Shown here: piece after piece, positions 33,513 to 41,917 of the stretch
Position numbering within the stretch: position 1 is the first letter of the stretch
Layout of the letters: each line of letters begins with the position of its first letter
Origin: Desulfobulbaceae bacterium BRH_c16a
GTDB lineage: Bacteria; Desulfobacterota; Desulfobulbia; Desulfobulbales; Desulfocapsaceae
DNA length: 64,000 nucleotides
Direction of reading: 5' to 3'
NCBI GenBank assembly: GCA_000961725.1
Contig: LADS01000038.1
Location: 1-64,000 of the forward strand
Notes under the pieces: model-generated
Told to the model about the DNA's origin: nothing
Database searches by the model: none
Seen by the model: only the letters and a program-made list of their open reading frames with translations
Program-made: the position numbers and the translations under genes

Positions 33513-33526
33513 TCCCCCTGCAAACA

Positions 33527-33898
33527 ATGAATACTATGGAAGTGACCATCAGCAAAGGGCAGCACGCCACCATCTTTACCCTGAAGGGGCGTCTCGATTC
33601 CAACACCGCTCCACAGTTTGAGAAACAGCTGCAGGATTTTCTTGTCTCACCGAACAGTCACCTGGTGTTTGATTTCGACAACCTGGAATATATCTCCAGC
33701 GCTGGCCTGCGGGTCATTCTCAATACCGCCAAGGCCTACAGTTCCGGCCCCTACCATTTCGCCGCCTGCGCCATGCAGGAGCATGTTCAGGAAGTCTTTG
33801 AGATTTCCGGATTCGACTCGTTTATCACCATTCACCGCTCCGTCGACGAATCGCTGTCGGCTCTGGACAAGGATCAAGAGTCAAAAAGCGAGGCTTAA
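33527..33898 (+). CDS. STAS-domain anti-anti-sigma-type protein
   Basis: About 123 residues; ATG 33527 is preferred, with 33536 and an upstream GTG at 33503 as alternatives. It is a single STAS domain: G-R-L-D-S-N-T-A-P-Q-F-E near the start, and the phosphorylation loop F-D-N-L-E-Y-I-S-S-A-G-L-R-V with the conserved acceptor Ser before A-G. It would be the substrate of the RsbW-like kinase just upstream. A phosphatase that could reverse the reaction is encoded elsewhere in the window (SpoIIE type, 52812-54614), but a functional link is only inferred. Last gene of the operon; convergent with selD. Confidence 0.87.
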   Translation: MNTMEVTISKGQHATIFTLKGRLDSNTAPQFEKQLQDFLVSPNSHLVFDFDNLEYISSAGLRVILNTAKAYSSGPYHFAACAMQEHVQEVFEISGFDSFITIHRSVDESLSALDKDQESKSEA

Positions 33899-33908
33899 GC
33901 CGCTGTGA

Positions 33909-33942
33909 AACAGTCCGGATAATCGCGATTTACTGGACTGTT
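33909..33942. terminator. Possible hairpin between convergent STAS and selD genes
   Basis: 8-base arms AACAGTCC and GGACTGTT with an 18-base loop. One arm overlaps the last codons of selD, and no T-tract is present, so terminator function is uncertain. Confidence 0.3.
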
Positions 33943-34982
33943 ATCCCTACAGCACCGGCGACAATCTCACCGATTCTCACAGCCTCTGAAACTCCAGCTT
34001 TCCGCAGATCGTCGACAAGGTTCCGCGCCTGGTCTTTCGGCAGAGCCAGAAGCAGTCCGCCCGAGGTCTGCGGGTCATACAGCAATTCCAGCTGACTTGA
34101 GGTCAGCGCTCTCTCCACCGTCAGAGGGTACCGTGCAACCAGGGCGCGGTTCGCTTTGTTGCTGCCGGTGGTCTGTCCCTTCCGGTACATCTCATATGCC
34201 CCCGAATAAAATGGCAGAGCATTATAATTCACCATTCCGTGAACCCCGCCACCGGCAGCCATTTCCAGGAGATGCCCCAGCAGACCGAAACCGGTCACAT
34301 CGGTACAGGCATGAAGGTCGTACTGCAGCGCCTTGGCCATTGCCGCGCCGTTGAGGGCAGCGACAATCGGCAGGACGGATTTTTCCAGTTCCTGCAGGTT
34401 GAATTTTCCGGCCCTGGTCGCATTGAACAGCACGCCCGAACCAAGCGGTTTGGTTAGAATCAGTGCGTCGCCCGGCTTCGCCCCGGCATTGGTGATTATA
34501 CGGTTCGGATGAACCACCCCGTTTACGCAGAGGCCGTATTTCGGCTCATTATCGTCGACCGTATGGCCGCCGGCCAGACAGGCCCCGGCCTCGACCACCT
34601 TATCGTTGCCGCCGCGAAGTATTTCCCGGAGAATCCCCATGTCCAAATGCTTTGCCGGATACATCACGACATTCAGCGCAGTGAGTGGTTTCCCCCCCAT
34701 TGAATAAATATCGGATATGGAATTGGCTGCGGAAATCTGTCCGAACCAGTAGGGATCATCGACCGGAGGGGTAATAAAATCAACGGTGTTGATCATCGCC
34801 AGTTCATCGGAAAGCCTGTATACGGCGGCATCGTCGGAAGTTTCAATACCGACGAGCAAATCAGGATTACGCTTGAACTCCAGGCCACTCAGTGCGTCCG
34901 ACAGATCCGCCGGACCGATTTTTGCCGCTCAGCCACAGGTTCTGGCCAGCCCTGTAAGCGTCTTCTTCTTGAACAACATCAT
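33930..34982 (-). CDS. selD: Selenophosphate synthetase, itself a selenoprotein (Sec at codon 18)
   Basis: SelD makes selenophosphate from selenide and ATP for Sec-tRNA synthesis. A conventional reading starts late (TTG 34859) and loses the N-terminus. Reading upstream in frame gives ATG 34982, preceded by GGAG, and 350 residues, the normal SelD length. The only interruption is a TGA at 34929-34931 in the context T-C-G-U-A-A-K-I-G-P, exactly the catalytic Cys/Sec position of SelD (C-G-C/U-A-A-K). A stem-loop of bacterial SECIS type begins 13 bases after the TGA. Further SelD signs are G-I-E-T-S-D-D-A-A-V-Y and A-G-G-H-T-V-D-D. The organism therefore decodes UGA as selenocysteine, although selA, selB and tRNA-Sec are outside this window. 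Confidence 0.95.
34896..34931 (-). promoter_or_regulatory. Sec codon TGA and bacterial SECIS element of selD
   Basis: TGA at 34931-34929 is followed by 13 bases and then a 7-base-pair stem (GTCCGGC with GTCGGAC, one G-U pair) closing a GGATCT loop. A loop beginning GG at this distance is the signature recognised by SelB. Confidence 0.8.
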
Positions 34983-35000
34983 TTTTTACTCCGTAACATG

Positions 35001-35021
35001 ACTAACACCCCACAAGGGGTA
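35001..35021 (+). repeat. Dispersed intergenic repeat, stub E
   Basis: Only the leading part, ACTAACACCCCACAAGGGGT, is present, about 20 bases upstream of the selD start. Confidence 0.4.
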
Positions 35022-35266
35022 AAAAACGTATATCCGCTATGGTCCTGCCGAAACTCACAATAACCAGATAAACCTGTCGGGCAAGGAAAAAAGAGTGCAG
35101 ACGTCCCCACCGCTCATAAAGAAAGTAATCTCTTCCCAGACGGGGTGAAGTCCTCCGACGACATGTTGACAAAAAGATCCGTGACAATTAAACAGAGAGC
35201 CGGCCCACGTGACAGAGTACCGGAAGATGTCTGCATTTTCTACAATTTTGCATCAGAGTTCAGCCT

Positions 35267-36217
35267 ATGAGATTTCTTATTTACGGAGCAGGAGCACTCG
35301 GTCAAGCGATAGGTTGCATGCTGGCTGCCGATGGCCGGCAAGTCGACTTTATTCTCCGCCGGCGTTTTATCGAAAGCATCTCTGCAAACGGCCTGGAAGT
35401 GACCGGCATACTCGGACAATTCACCGCCCCGAAGACGAACTGCAATTACCTGTCCGCCATCGCTCAGGCCACCGGAAACTATGACTATGTCCTTATAACA
35501 ACCAAGGCCTATGACACCGAAACGGCAATCGGCGATATTGCGACCCTGGGTGATCGAGCGGCTTACATTGTCTCCATGCAAAACGGCTGCGGCAACGTGG
35601 AACTCCTCGAGCATCGTTTCGGCCCGGAAAAAAGCCTTGGGGCCCGAGTTATCACCGGCTTCGAGATCACCCGGCCAGGCCTGATAACGATCACCGTTTC
35701 CGCCGATTCGATCCACGTAGGCGGCAGCCGTTGCGGCGTCATCCCGGATTCGGTCCGCAATCTTGCCGCAATGATTGCCGGCGCCGGACATCCGGCCTTG
35801 GCGGTGGAAGACATTCATCAGTCATTGTTCGCAAAACTCCTGTACAACTGCAGCCTCAACCCCCTGGGCGCCATCCTCGGCGTTCACTACGGCGCCCTGG
35901 TCGAGCAGAAAGAGACGAGGGAGTTGATGAATCGGGTAATCGAGGAGACCTTCGCGGTCATTGCCGCTCTCGGCGGCAGAACCCCCTGGCCTGATGCGGA
36001 GGCTTACAGGGAAGTATTCTACCACAAGCTCGTCCCAGTCACATACAATCACCGGCCGTCAATGCTTCAGGATCTGGAAAACGGCAAACCAACCGAAGTC
36101 GATGCCCTGGTCGGATTCGTCAGTCGCCAGGGAAAGCGGTTCGGCCTGCCAACTCCCACCTGCGAACTGCTTACCGCTCTGATGAAATTCAAGGAAAAGA
36201 GGAAGACCCGGCAGTAG
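35267..36217 (+). CDS. panE: 2-Dehydropantoate 2-reductase (ketopantoate reductase)
   Basis: 316 residues, usual for the family. The N-terminal Rossmann motif G-A-G-A-L-G-Q-A-I-G at residues 7-16 binds NADPH. T-T-K-A-Y-D near residue 82 and Q-N-G near 107 are ApbA/PanE-domain motifs. The catalytic Lys lies in F-A-K-L-L-Y-N near residue 190, followed by N-P-L-G-A-I-L-G, and the C-terminal domain has the S-M-L-Q-D motif. It reduces ketopantoate to pantoate for coenzyme A synthesis. Its 3' end overlaps the convergent phosphoesterase gene by 29 bases. Confidence 0.9.
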   Translation: MRFLIYGAGALGQAIGCMLAADGRQVDFILRRRFIESISANGLEVTGILGQFTAPKTNCNYLSAIAQATGNYDYVLITTKAYDTETAIGDIATLGDRAAYIVSMQNGCGNVELLEHRFGPEKSLGARVITGFEITRPGLITITVSADSIHVGGSRCGVIPDSVRNLAAMIAGAGHPALAVEDIHQSLFAKLLYNCSLNPLGAILGVHYGALVEQKETRELMNRVIEETFAVIAALGGRTPWPDAEAYREVFYHKLVPVTYNHRPSMLQDLENGKPTEVDALVGFVSRQGKRFGLPTPTCELLTALMKFKEKRKTRQ

Positions 36218-37133
36218 CGAGCTCAACTTTCCTTGCCCCTTCGCCATTCCAGACAAAGGGTTTGTCAAGACGCAATTCGAGATCGAGACTTCGGTCAAAC
36301 CGGCCTTTGCTATGATTTCTCGAACGGATCCGGACTCTGTCGGAGCCATCCTCAAAGATAAAAAATCGTGACTGGCTGTCCATAAAAGGCCCCTCACCGA
36401 TGGAACTGACATTGACAAAACAGGTGCCGCCGAACTCTTCCCGAAGACTCACCGTCCCCGGCAGCCCCTGAGGCAGATGGCTATGACCGGAAGCCCATAT
36501 CGCCACCCGCTGCGCCTTCAACACCTTCTCAAAACGCTCCGAACCGGCGATCTGCCGGCTGGGAACAGAGGAGCCGAGGAGACCGCTGCCTGAGAGCTGG
36601 CCATGGGTTACGGTTATGATGATGCGGGACTGGTACGCAATGACCATATCCCGCCACCACCTGAAGGTCTCGTCGGAGAGCTCCGTCCTTGAAGCCGGCG
36701 ATTCGTCGGAAATGAGCAGCAGCAGAACATTGCCGACCTCGACGGCATAGTGTGGCGGAGAGGTGAAATACCGGCGAAAACGCGCCCCGGAACGGACATC
36801 ATGGTTTCCGGCTATCTCATACCAGTCCGGCACCTTTGAGCGATTGCGGGTAGCCAGAAACCAGGCGAAGTCTTCTTCCCGGCTTCGCGATTTAAGAAGA
36901 TCTCCTGCAATGACTGCGAGATCGACCTGATCGACATGGTCATTGATATCGTCAATAGCCTGCTCGAACTGAACCCGTTCGGCAGGACTCGGGGGTTGTA
37001 TGTCCGAGAGCGTCCACACCACTAGCCTGCGACCTGTACCGATCGGTGCGCCATTGTCCAACTCACCGGTGGGGATCGTCGAACAACCGGTGAAGAAAAG
37101 GATAAAGAGGGTAATCCAGCACTGCCTGCCCAT
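36189..37133 (-). CDS. Calcineurin-like metallophosphoesterase, predicted lipoprotein
   Basis: 314 residues with a lipoprotein signal: hydrophobic start and lipobox F-T-G-C around residue 17. Metallophosphoesterase motifs are L-S-D-I-Q (the usual D-x-H His is Gln), A-G-D-L-L, G-N-H-D-V, T-H-G-Q-L and G-H-S-H. The first metal-ligand His is therefore missing, which could alter metal use. It is probably exported and membrane-anchored; the substrate is unknown. It lies 59 bases downstream of the DUF3060 gene on the same strand, so the two may be co-expressed cell-envelope proteins. The 3' end overlaps panE. Confidence 0.75.
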   Translation of the reverse strand: MGRQCWITLFILFFTGCSTIPTGELDNGAPIGTGRRLVVWTLSDIQPPSPAERVQFEQAIDDINDHVDQVDLAVIAGDLLKSRSREEDFAWFLATRNRSKVPDWYEIAGNHDVRSGARFRRYFTSPPHYAVEVGNVLLLLISDESPASRTELSDETFRWWRDMVIAYQSRIIITVTHGQLSGSGLLGSSVPSRQIAGSERFEKVLKAQRVAIWASGHSHLPQGLPGTVSLREEFGGTCFVNVSSIGEGPFMDSQSRFFIFEDGSDRVRIRSRNHSKGRFDRSLDLELRLDKPFVWNGEGARKVELATAGSSSFP

Positions 37134-37192
37134 GAACGCCTTATATTCCGGCCCGACAAGCGGGATACGATTCCTTGATGCGATCTGCGGCG

Positions 37193-37738
37193 CTAACCCT
37201 TCGGAAAGATGTTGTGTTCTCCGGTATCTTCAATTTCGGCATCGTCGTTTGGGAAAACGATACTGTTATTATTTCCGGTCACTACAACCCTCGCAACCTC
37301 GTCTTCCAGTTCAATTACATTATCGTTGCCGTGGACGGTCAGGGTCAGTACTCTTCCCGCTCCTTTCATTTTGTTATTACTGCCATTCACATACAGGTTC
37401 TGGTCGGATACCGATGTATTGATCTGCCCGCCATCGGAGGTGATCACCACTTCCCCGTCGCCACCGGCATCGCCGCTTCCCTGCTCGATCACAACACCCG
37501 GAGTTTCAATTCGTTCTGAATCAATCTCCACCCCCGGTACACTGATTTTTCCCGAATCGATTACAACACCGGGCGTTCGAACACTCCCGCCAGGTCCTAT
37601 CTCCACCCCGGGCGCGGAAACACTGCCATCGGCGCGAATTTCCACGCCCGGCACACCGACTATTACCTTTTCGCCGGCAAATGCTCCGGAAGTCAGAGCC
37701 AGCAAGACCCCCGCAGCCAAAAACATTATAATGTTCAT
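37193..37738 (-). CDS. Secreted DUF3060-like protein with tandem PGVEI repeats
   Basis: 181 residues with a clear signal peptide (A-F-A-G-E at residues 19-23). The mature N-terminal half is built of about five repeats of roughly 11-13 residues, each with P-G-V-E-I or P-G-V-V-I, suggesting rungs of a small parallel beta structure. The C-terminal half has N-G-S-N-N-K, V-H-G-N-D-N-V-I and V-T-G-N-N-N-S-I, the Asn-rich turns of the DUF3060 family. Function is unknown; it is probably periplasmic or surface associated. Between its start and the HDOD gene lies dispersed repeat copy D. Confidence 0.7.
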   Translation of the reverse strand: MNIIMFLAAGVLLALTSGAFAGEKVIVGVPGVEIRADGSVSAPGVEIGPGGSVRTPGVVIDSGKISVPGVEIDSERIETPGVVIEQGSGDAGGDGEVVITSDGGQINTSVSDQNLYVNGSNNKMKGAGRVLTLTVHGNDNVIELEDEVARVVVTGNNNSIVFPNDDAEIEDTGEHNIFPKG

Positions 37739-37793
37739 TGAATACCCCCAATATGTTTAACTGAAAACTTGACATTGCCCATACAACTCATTT

Positions 37794-37900
37794 AGTACCT
37801 TAGAAATTCATTTCTTGTTTTTTAAGAATGAATTTCGTGAAGGTACTTATCCCCCTCAAGGGGGGACTGAAAAGAGTACCCCCTAGTGGAGTGTTAGACC
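37794..37900 (-). repeat. Dispersed intergenic repeat, copy D (most complete)
   Basis: On the minus strand it begins GTCTAACACTCCACTAGGGG, then TACTCTTTTCAGTCCCCC and TTGAGGGGGATAAGTACC. It ends in a long stem with arms GAAATTCATT and AATGAATTTC, flanked by AGTACCTT and AAGGTACT. Confidence 0.65.
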
Positions 37901-38111
37901 TTCATACAAACAAAATACTATTTTAATCGATTTTACACAAGTAAGGTGGAAGGAGGAATTGTTACGTCATGACGTGACAAGGAACCTTGAAGAAAACCTT
38001 GAAAATTTGCACTCGCCAAAAGAATCCTTATCTTTATACATCGCAAAGGGATCCCTGTTCCAAGCTGCAAAACCGGCCAAACAATTGATCCCGACACTGA
38101 GAAAACCTATA

Positions 38112-38999
38112 ATGCATGATTCATCACCCGTCTCCATCGAAAAACAGATTGAATCGCTTCCGCCTTTGCCGATTACCGTTTCAGAAGTGCTTGCAGTAGT
38201 GAACAATCCGGAAAGCTCCGCAAACGATCTGGTCAAGGCTATCCTGCCCGATCAGACCATGTGCCTTGCCATTCTCAAAATCGCCAATTCCGCCTTATAC
38301 GGCCATCAAAAACAGGTCGGCTCCCTGGAAAGCGCCGTCATGGTCCTCGGTTTTAACGAGGTGCAGAATATAGTGCTGGCAAAAGCCGCGGTACAAGCCT
38401 TGAAACCTTCCCTGCAAGCGCGGGAGGATGAGCTTAAGCCGTTCTGGGATCACTCGTTTACCTGCGGTCTGGCAGCGAGGATAATCGGCGAGTCGATCAA
38501 TCTGCCTTCCGGCCAGTTTTTTGTTGCCGGATTATTCCACGACATCGGCAAAATAGCCATGATCCTGGCGTTGGGTGACAAATACGACAGCACCAAGTGG
38601 CTCCCCGGCTTCAGTACCGCGGCAAGGATGAAGGAAGAAAAGGAGACCTTCTCATTCAGTCACGATCAGATCGGCAGCCGGTTGCTCCAGCGCTGGCAGT
38701 TTCCCGATACGCTCGTCACCGCCCTGCATCATCACCACTGCCCCGGCCATGCAGCCAGGATGTCCGGTTATCCCCTGGTTATCCAACTCGCCGACTTCCT
38801 CTCCCATATGTACATCCAACCGGAATCTCCGGATGAACACACCCTCAAGACATCCCTCAAAACCTGGTTGCCCGACTTTGAAAGCCAATGGTTGAAAATG
38901 AATCTTCCGTGGGAGGATATTACCCTGGAATCCTGGTTCGCCTGGCTGAAGGTTGACCGGGGCAACGGCAGCGGAGTCCTGGACATTCTCGCCATGTAA
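38112..38999 (+). CDS. HDOD-domain signalling protein
   Basis: 295 residues from ATG 38112; the frame is open to a TTG at 37959 with AGGAGG only two bases away, too close to be convincing. The HDOD domain starts at L-P-P-L-P-I-T near residue 14 and includes L-K-I-A-N-S-A-L-Y-G, G-F-N-E-V-Q-N-I-V and an H-D-I-G-K motif near residue 145. The H-D-I-G-K pair is retained, which is often degenerate in HDOD proteins. A C-terminal helical extension of about 100 residues has H-H-H-H-C. HDOD proteins are signal-transduction scaffolds linked to chemotaxis, c-di-GMP and stress; the partner is unknown here. Confidence 0.85.
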   Translation: MHDSSPVSIEKQIESLPPLPITVSEVLAVVNNPESSANDLVKAILPDQTMCLAILKIANSALYGHQKQVGSLESAVMVLGFNEVQNIVLAKAAVQALKPSLQAREDELKPFWDHSFTCGLAARIIGESINLPSGQFFVAGLFHDIGKIAMILALGDKYDSTKWLPGFSTAARMKEEKETFSFSHDQIGSRLLQRWQFPDTLVTALHHHHCPGHAARMSGYPLVIQLADFLSHMYIQPESPDEHTLKTSLKTWLPDFESQWLKMNLPWEDITLESWFAWLKVDRGNGSGVLDILAM

Positions 39000-39058
39000 A
39001 AAACAGGAGAGACATATTCCTTAAGCCATGCAACGCTTGCGCGACCGAGGCACAGGTT

Positions 39059-40216
39059 TCAGACTGGGGCGGGTTCGTCGGCCGTCTTGATGAAGCTCAC
39101 CAGTGCGACACTCAGCAGTGGCGCCAGGGCCAGGATCCAGAAAGTCTGATACAGGCCGAACATGTCGGCGAGATACCCGGAAACCGCTGTCCCCAGCCCG
39201 CCCGTGCCGAAACCGAGGCCCAGCACCAGTCCCGAAGCCAGCCCCAGGTTGTTCGGCAACAATTCCTGGGCCAGAACGATCGTCACTGAGAAAGAAGCGA
39301 GCAGTGCTGCCCCCGAACATCCGGCCAGAAGCCAGATCCAGGGACCTTCGACCGAAAGCATCATGGCCGCCAGCACCGGAAAGATCAGGGAACTGGCGAC
39401 AATCACCACCTTTCGCCCGGCCTTGTCTGAAAGATGGCCCCCGTAAAGTCCGGCGACGGCACCGCAGGCGAGAAAAAGGGTCAGGATCAGACTGCCCGAT
39501 GCGAGCTGTATCCCCCGGCTCTGGAACAGCAGGGGCAGGTAGGTGATGGTACTCATATAGACCCAGGAGCGAAGGGTGACAATCAGACATAAAGCGACCA
39601 GAGAACCCCAGGGAATGCCGGCGGGTTCCGCGCCTGTCGCAACTGCCTGTGTTTTTATGGAATTTTCCCGCCGCAGAAAATCACCGGGATAGAAGATGAT
39701 GGCAAGAAAGAGGATTAAGCTGGGAGGGATCAACCAGAGAGTGGCATGCAGTCCTACACCCAGCACCAACAGGCTCCCCACCACCGGCCCCAGGGCAAAA
39801 CCCAGGTTGCCCCCGGTGGAAAAGATCGCCGCGCCGAGGCCGCGTTTGAAACCGCTGACCAGATACACCGCCATCATCGCCCGCGGATGAAACGCGGCAG
39901 TGCCCAGTCCGGCACATCCAACCAGCAGCATCGCCACGGCATAACTCGGCGACCAGCCGACCAGACCCATGGCAATGGCAGTCCACAGAATGCCGACAGG
40001 AACGAACCAGCCTGTACGGAACCGATCGGAAATGAGACCAAAAATCGGCTGGATCACCGAGGAAGTAAGGTTGAGCATCATCATCATGATGCCGACCTGG
40101 AAATAATTCAGCTCAAAAACTTCCTTGAGCCTTGCCAGCACTACCGGCAGGGTGCCTTGTGAGGTATCGACAGCAACATGGCCAAGAAACAACAGCAAGA
40201 GAGGAATTTTCCCCAT
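39059..40216 (-). CDS. MFS efflux transporter, fosmidomycin-resistance (Fsr) type
   Basis: 385 residues, 12 predicted membrane helices. The start G-H-V-A-V-D-T-S-Q-G-T-L-P-V resembles Fsr and related exporters, whose helix 1 has the G-H-x-x-x-D motif. The loop between helices 2 and 3 has G-L-I-S-D-R-F-R-T-G, and a second copy occurs as G-H-L-S-D-K-A-G-R-K. Probable small-molecule efflux across the inner membrane; substrate not determinable. It stands alone between HDOD and UspA genes. Confidence 0.82.
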   Translation of the reverse strand: MGKIPLLLLFLGHVAVDTSQGTLPVVLARLKEVFELNYFQVGIMMMMLNLTSSVIQPIFGLISDRFRTGWFVPVGILWTAIAMGLVGWSPSYAVAMLLVGCAGLGTAAFHPRAMMAVYLVSGFKRGLGAAIFSTGGNLGFALGPVVGSLLVLGVGLHATLWLIPPSLILFLAIIFYPGDFLRRENSIKTQAVATGAEPAGIPWGSLVALCLIVTLRSWVYMSTITYLPLLFQSRGIQLASGSLILTLFLACGAVAGLYGGHLSDKAGRKVVIVASSLIFPVLAAMMLSVEGPWIWLLAGCSGAALLASFSVTIVLAQELLPNNLGLASGLVLGLGFGTGGLGTAVSGYLADMFGLYQTFWILALAPLLSVALVSFIKTADEPAPV

Positions 40217-40408
40217 AGGAACTCAGCAAAAAGGATTGGTGGTCAATGCCTGAGCCAAATCATATTTACTGTTCTTCTTCCTCTACTTTCTCGGATCTTT
40301 CAAGGGAATTGGCAGGCGAACCGAGAGATTTCTCTTTTTAGACAACGCGGATACACTCGCCTTTTGAAGTAGTGCATCCCCGGGAGGTGTCGAACGATAA
40401 TGAGCCGC

Positions 40409-40846
40409 CTATTTTTTCTTCATTTTAACTATGAGCACCGGACACTTGGCACGCTTTATGATCCGTTCGGCCACACTTCCGAGCAATATCTTTTCAATGC
40501 CTCTCGCGCCGTGGGTTCCCATGACAATCAAATCGGATTCTTGAGAATATTCAAGAATGCTTTCGACAACATCACCTCTGCCGACCTGCCCCGAACACTG
40601 CATCCATTTATTTTTGCTGTCTTGCACCAGAGAGCTCATCTTCTGTTGTGCGTGCACAAAAGTCTCTTCCCTGTCCATGGAATAATTGGTGGGGATAAAA
40701 TCCGAGTAATACACCACATTCTCAACAACATGGTAAAAAACAACTTTTGCCTCCAATTTGGTTGCCAGTCCAAGAGCATATTCAGCTAATTCTTCAGTAT
40801 GTTGCTGAAAATCCACCGGAACGATAATCTGCCGAACTTCTTGCAT
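40409..40846 (-). CDS. Universal stress protein (UspA family)
   Basis: 145 residues, one UspA domain. It starts I-I-V-P-V-D-F near residue 7, with the ATP-binding loop G-T-H-G-A-R-G-I-E-K-I-L-L-G-S-V-A-E at about 108-125, the G-2x-G-9x-G-S pattern that indicates nucleotide binding. A stress-response protein of the cytoplasm. Followed by a separate small membrane protein gene on the same strand upstream. Confidence 0.9.
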   Translation of the reverse strand: MQEVRQIIVPVDFQQHTEELAEYALGLATKLEAKVVFYHVVENVVYYSDFIPTNYSMDREETFVHAQQKMSSLVQDSKNKWMQCSGQVGRGDVVESILEYSQESDLIVMGTHGARGIEKILLGSVAERIIKRAKCPVLIVKMKKK

Positions 40847-40882
40847 GGTGTTCCTCCTTGAAAACTTCGGGGTTCATACGTT

Positions 40883-41101
40883 TCAGCTATCACTTTTGCC
40901 TTTTCTATAGGAGCCGATCAACGGAATCAGGAAAAAAAAACAAGCCAGAAGAAAAAGAATACTCCCGACAAACACCAAAGGCTCTCTGTCGATTATACTT
41001 GCCGCAATGAACAAGATGGCGCAGACAATAAAAAGAATCCAGCCATACAGTTGATAGCGTGTTTTTCTTTCGAGGGCGATTTCCTTGTTGTTGTCGGGCA
41101 T
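40883..41101 (-). CDS. Small two-helix membrane protein
   Basis: 72 residues from ATG 41101, chosen because GGAAGGAAAAG precedes it; the frame extends upstream to 41143. Two hydrophobic helices (about 18-38 and 42-62) are joined by a short charged turn R-E-P. Basic residues at both ends suggest both termini in the cytoplasm. It may be co-transcribed with the UspA gene 36 bases downstream. No family recognised. Confidence 0.6.
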   Translation of the reverse strand: MPDNNKEIALERKTRYQLYGWILFIVCAILFIAASIIDREPLVFVGSILFLLACFFFLIPLIGSYRKGKSDS

Positions 41102-41579
41102 ATTTCTTCTTTTCCTTCCAAAAAAGCTCTCAACACTCTTCACCCACTCTTACCCGGATAAAAACCTCGCTTGAACATATCTGTTCACAGATGTTTTCAA
41201 CATAAAATGTGGATGAAATAAGCAGAAAAGGCAATACTGCAATAGAGAGAAAAATACGGTGAACAAACAGGGTATGGAATGTAATTATACTTATTATTTC
41301 AGCAACTTATTTGTATTGCTTGATCCCGAGTTTTTTTCTCATCGTTGTATTCGTTCTTCTTGTCCCAGGTTCTTTCCGGCCCCGGCCAGGACTCCATCGA
41401 AAAACTCAGGCGATAATCCCCTTCTCCTGCTGCATTCCAGGCAAGCTCAACGAATTAATCAGAGCAGATCCTGGCAGTAACCTGAATAACCTTGCATGAT
41501 GCGAGGAGTTCTGCTATCTGAGCAAGGAAAGCTCTTTCCGCTTCATTACACTTCAACAAATTCTTAAAAAGGGAGAAAC
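41102..41579. other. Gene-free region upstream of the HU gene
   Basis: No convincing coding frame. An imperfect palindrome AACATATCTGTTCACAGATG near 41174-41193 is the only dyad I noticed. Promoters for the divergent small protein and HU genes must be here. Confidence 0.35.
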
Positions 41580-41852
41580 ATGAACAAAAGTGATTTATTA
41601 GAGAAAGTAACAAAAGATTGCAACATCAGTAAATCCGCAGCCGATCAGGTTTTAACCAGCATCATTGGGGCAATTACCGATGCCGTTTCATCGGGCGACA
41701 AAGTTACATTGATCGACCTGGGAACATTTTCCGTTGCCGAGCGAGCCGCCCGTGAAGGACGTAATCCCAAAACCGGCGAAAGCATTGCTATTCCTGCCAG
41801 AAAGGTGGCAAAATTCAAAGCCGGTAAAAAATTTGCCGATGCCGTGAAGTAA
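41580..41852 (+). CDS. HU-family histone-like DNA-binding protein
   Basis: 90 residues, the full HU/IHF fold: M-N-K-S-D-L-L-E-K-V start, G-D-K-V-T-L-I-D-L-G-T-F near residue 40, and the DNA-binding arm G-R-N-P-K-T-G-E near residue 60. It bends and compacts DNA as a dimer. GGGAGAAAC before ATG 41580 is a strong ribosome binding site. A GC-rich hairpin follows the stop. Confidence 0.93.
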   Translation: MNKSDLLEKVTKDCNISKSAADQVLTSIIGAITDAVSSGDKVTLIDLGTFSVAERAAREGRNPKTGESIAIPARKVAKFKAGKKFADAVK

Positions 41853-41857
41853 AAGAG

Positions 41858-41898
41858 GAACTGCCGGATCACCCGCTTGTGCAGTGATTCGGCAGTTC
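41858..41898. terminator. Hairpin after the HU gene
   Basis: Arms GAACTGCCG-ATCAC and GTGAT-CGGCAGTTC (one mismatch) around an 11-base loop, between convergent HU and cupredoxin genes. There is no T-tract, so the terminator call is tentative. Confidence 0.45.
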
Positions 41899-41917
41899 AA
41901 CCGGTGAGATACAGTTA

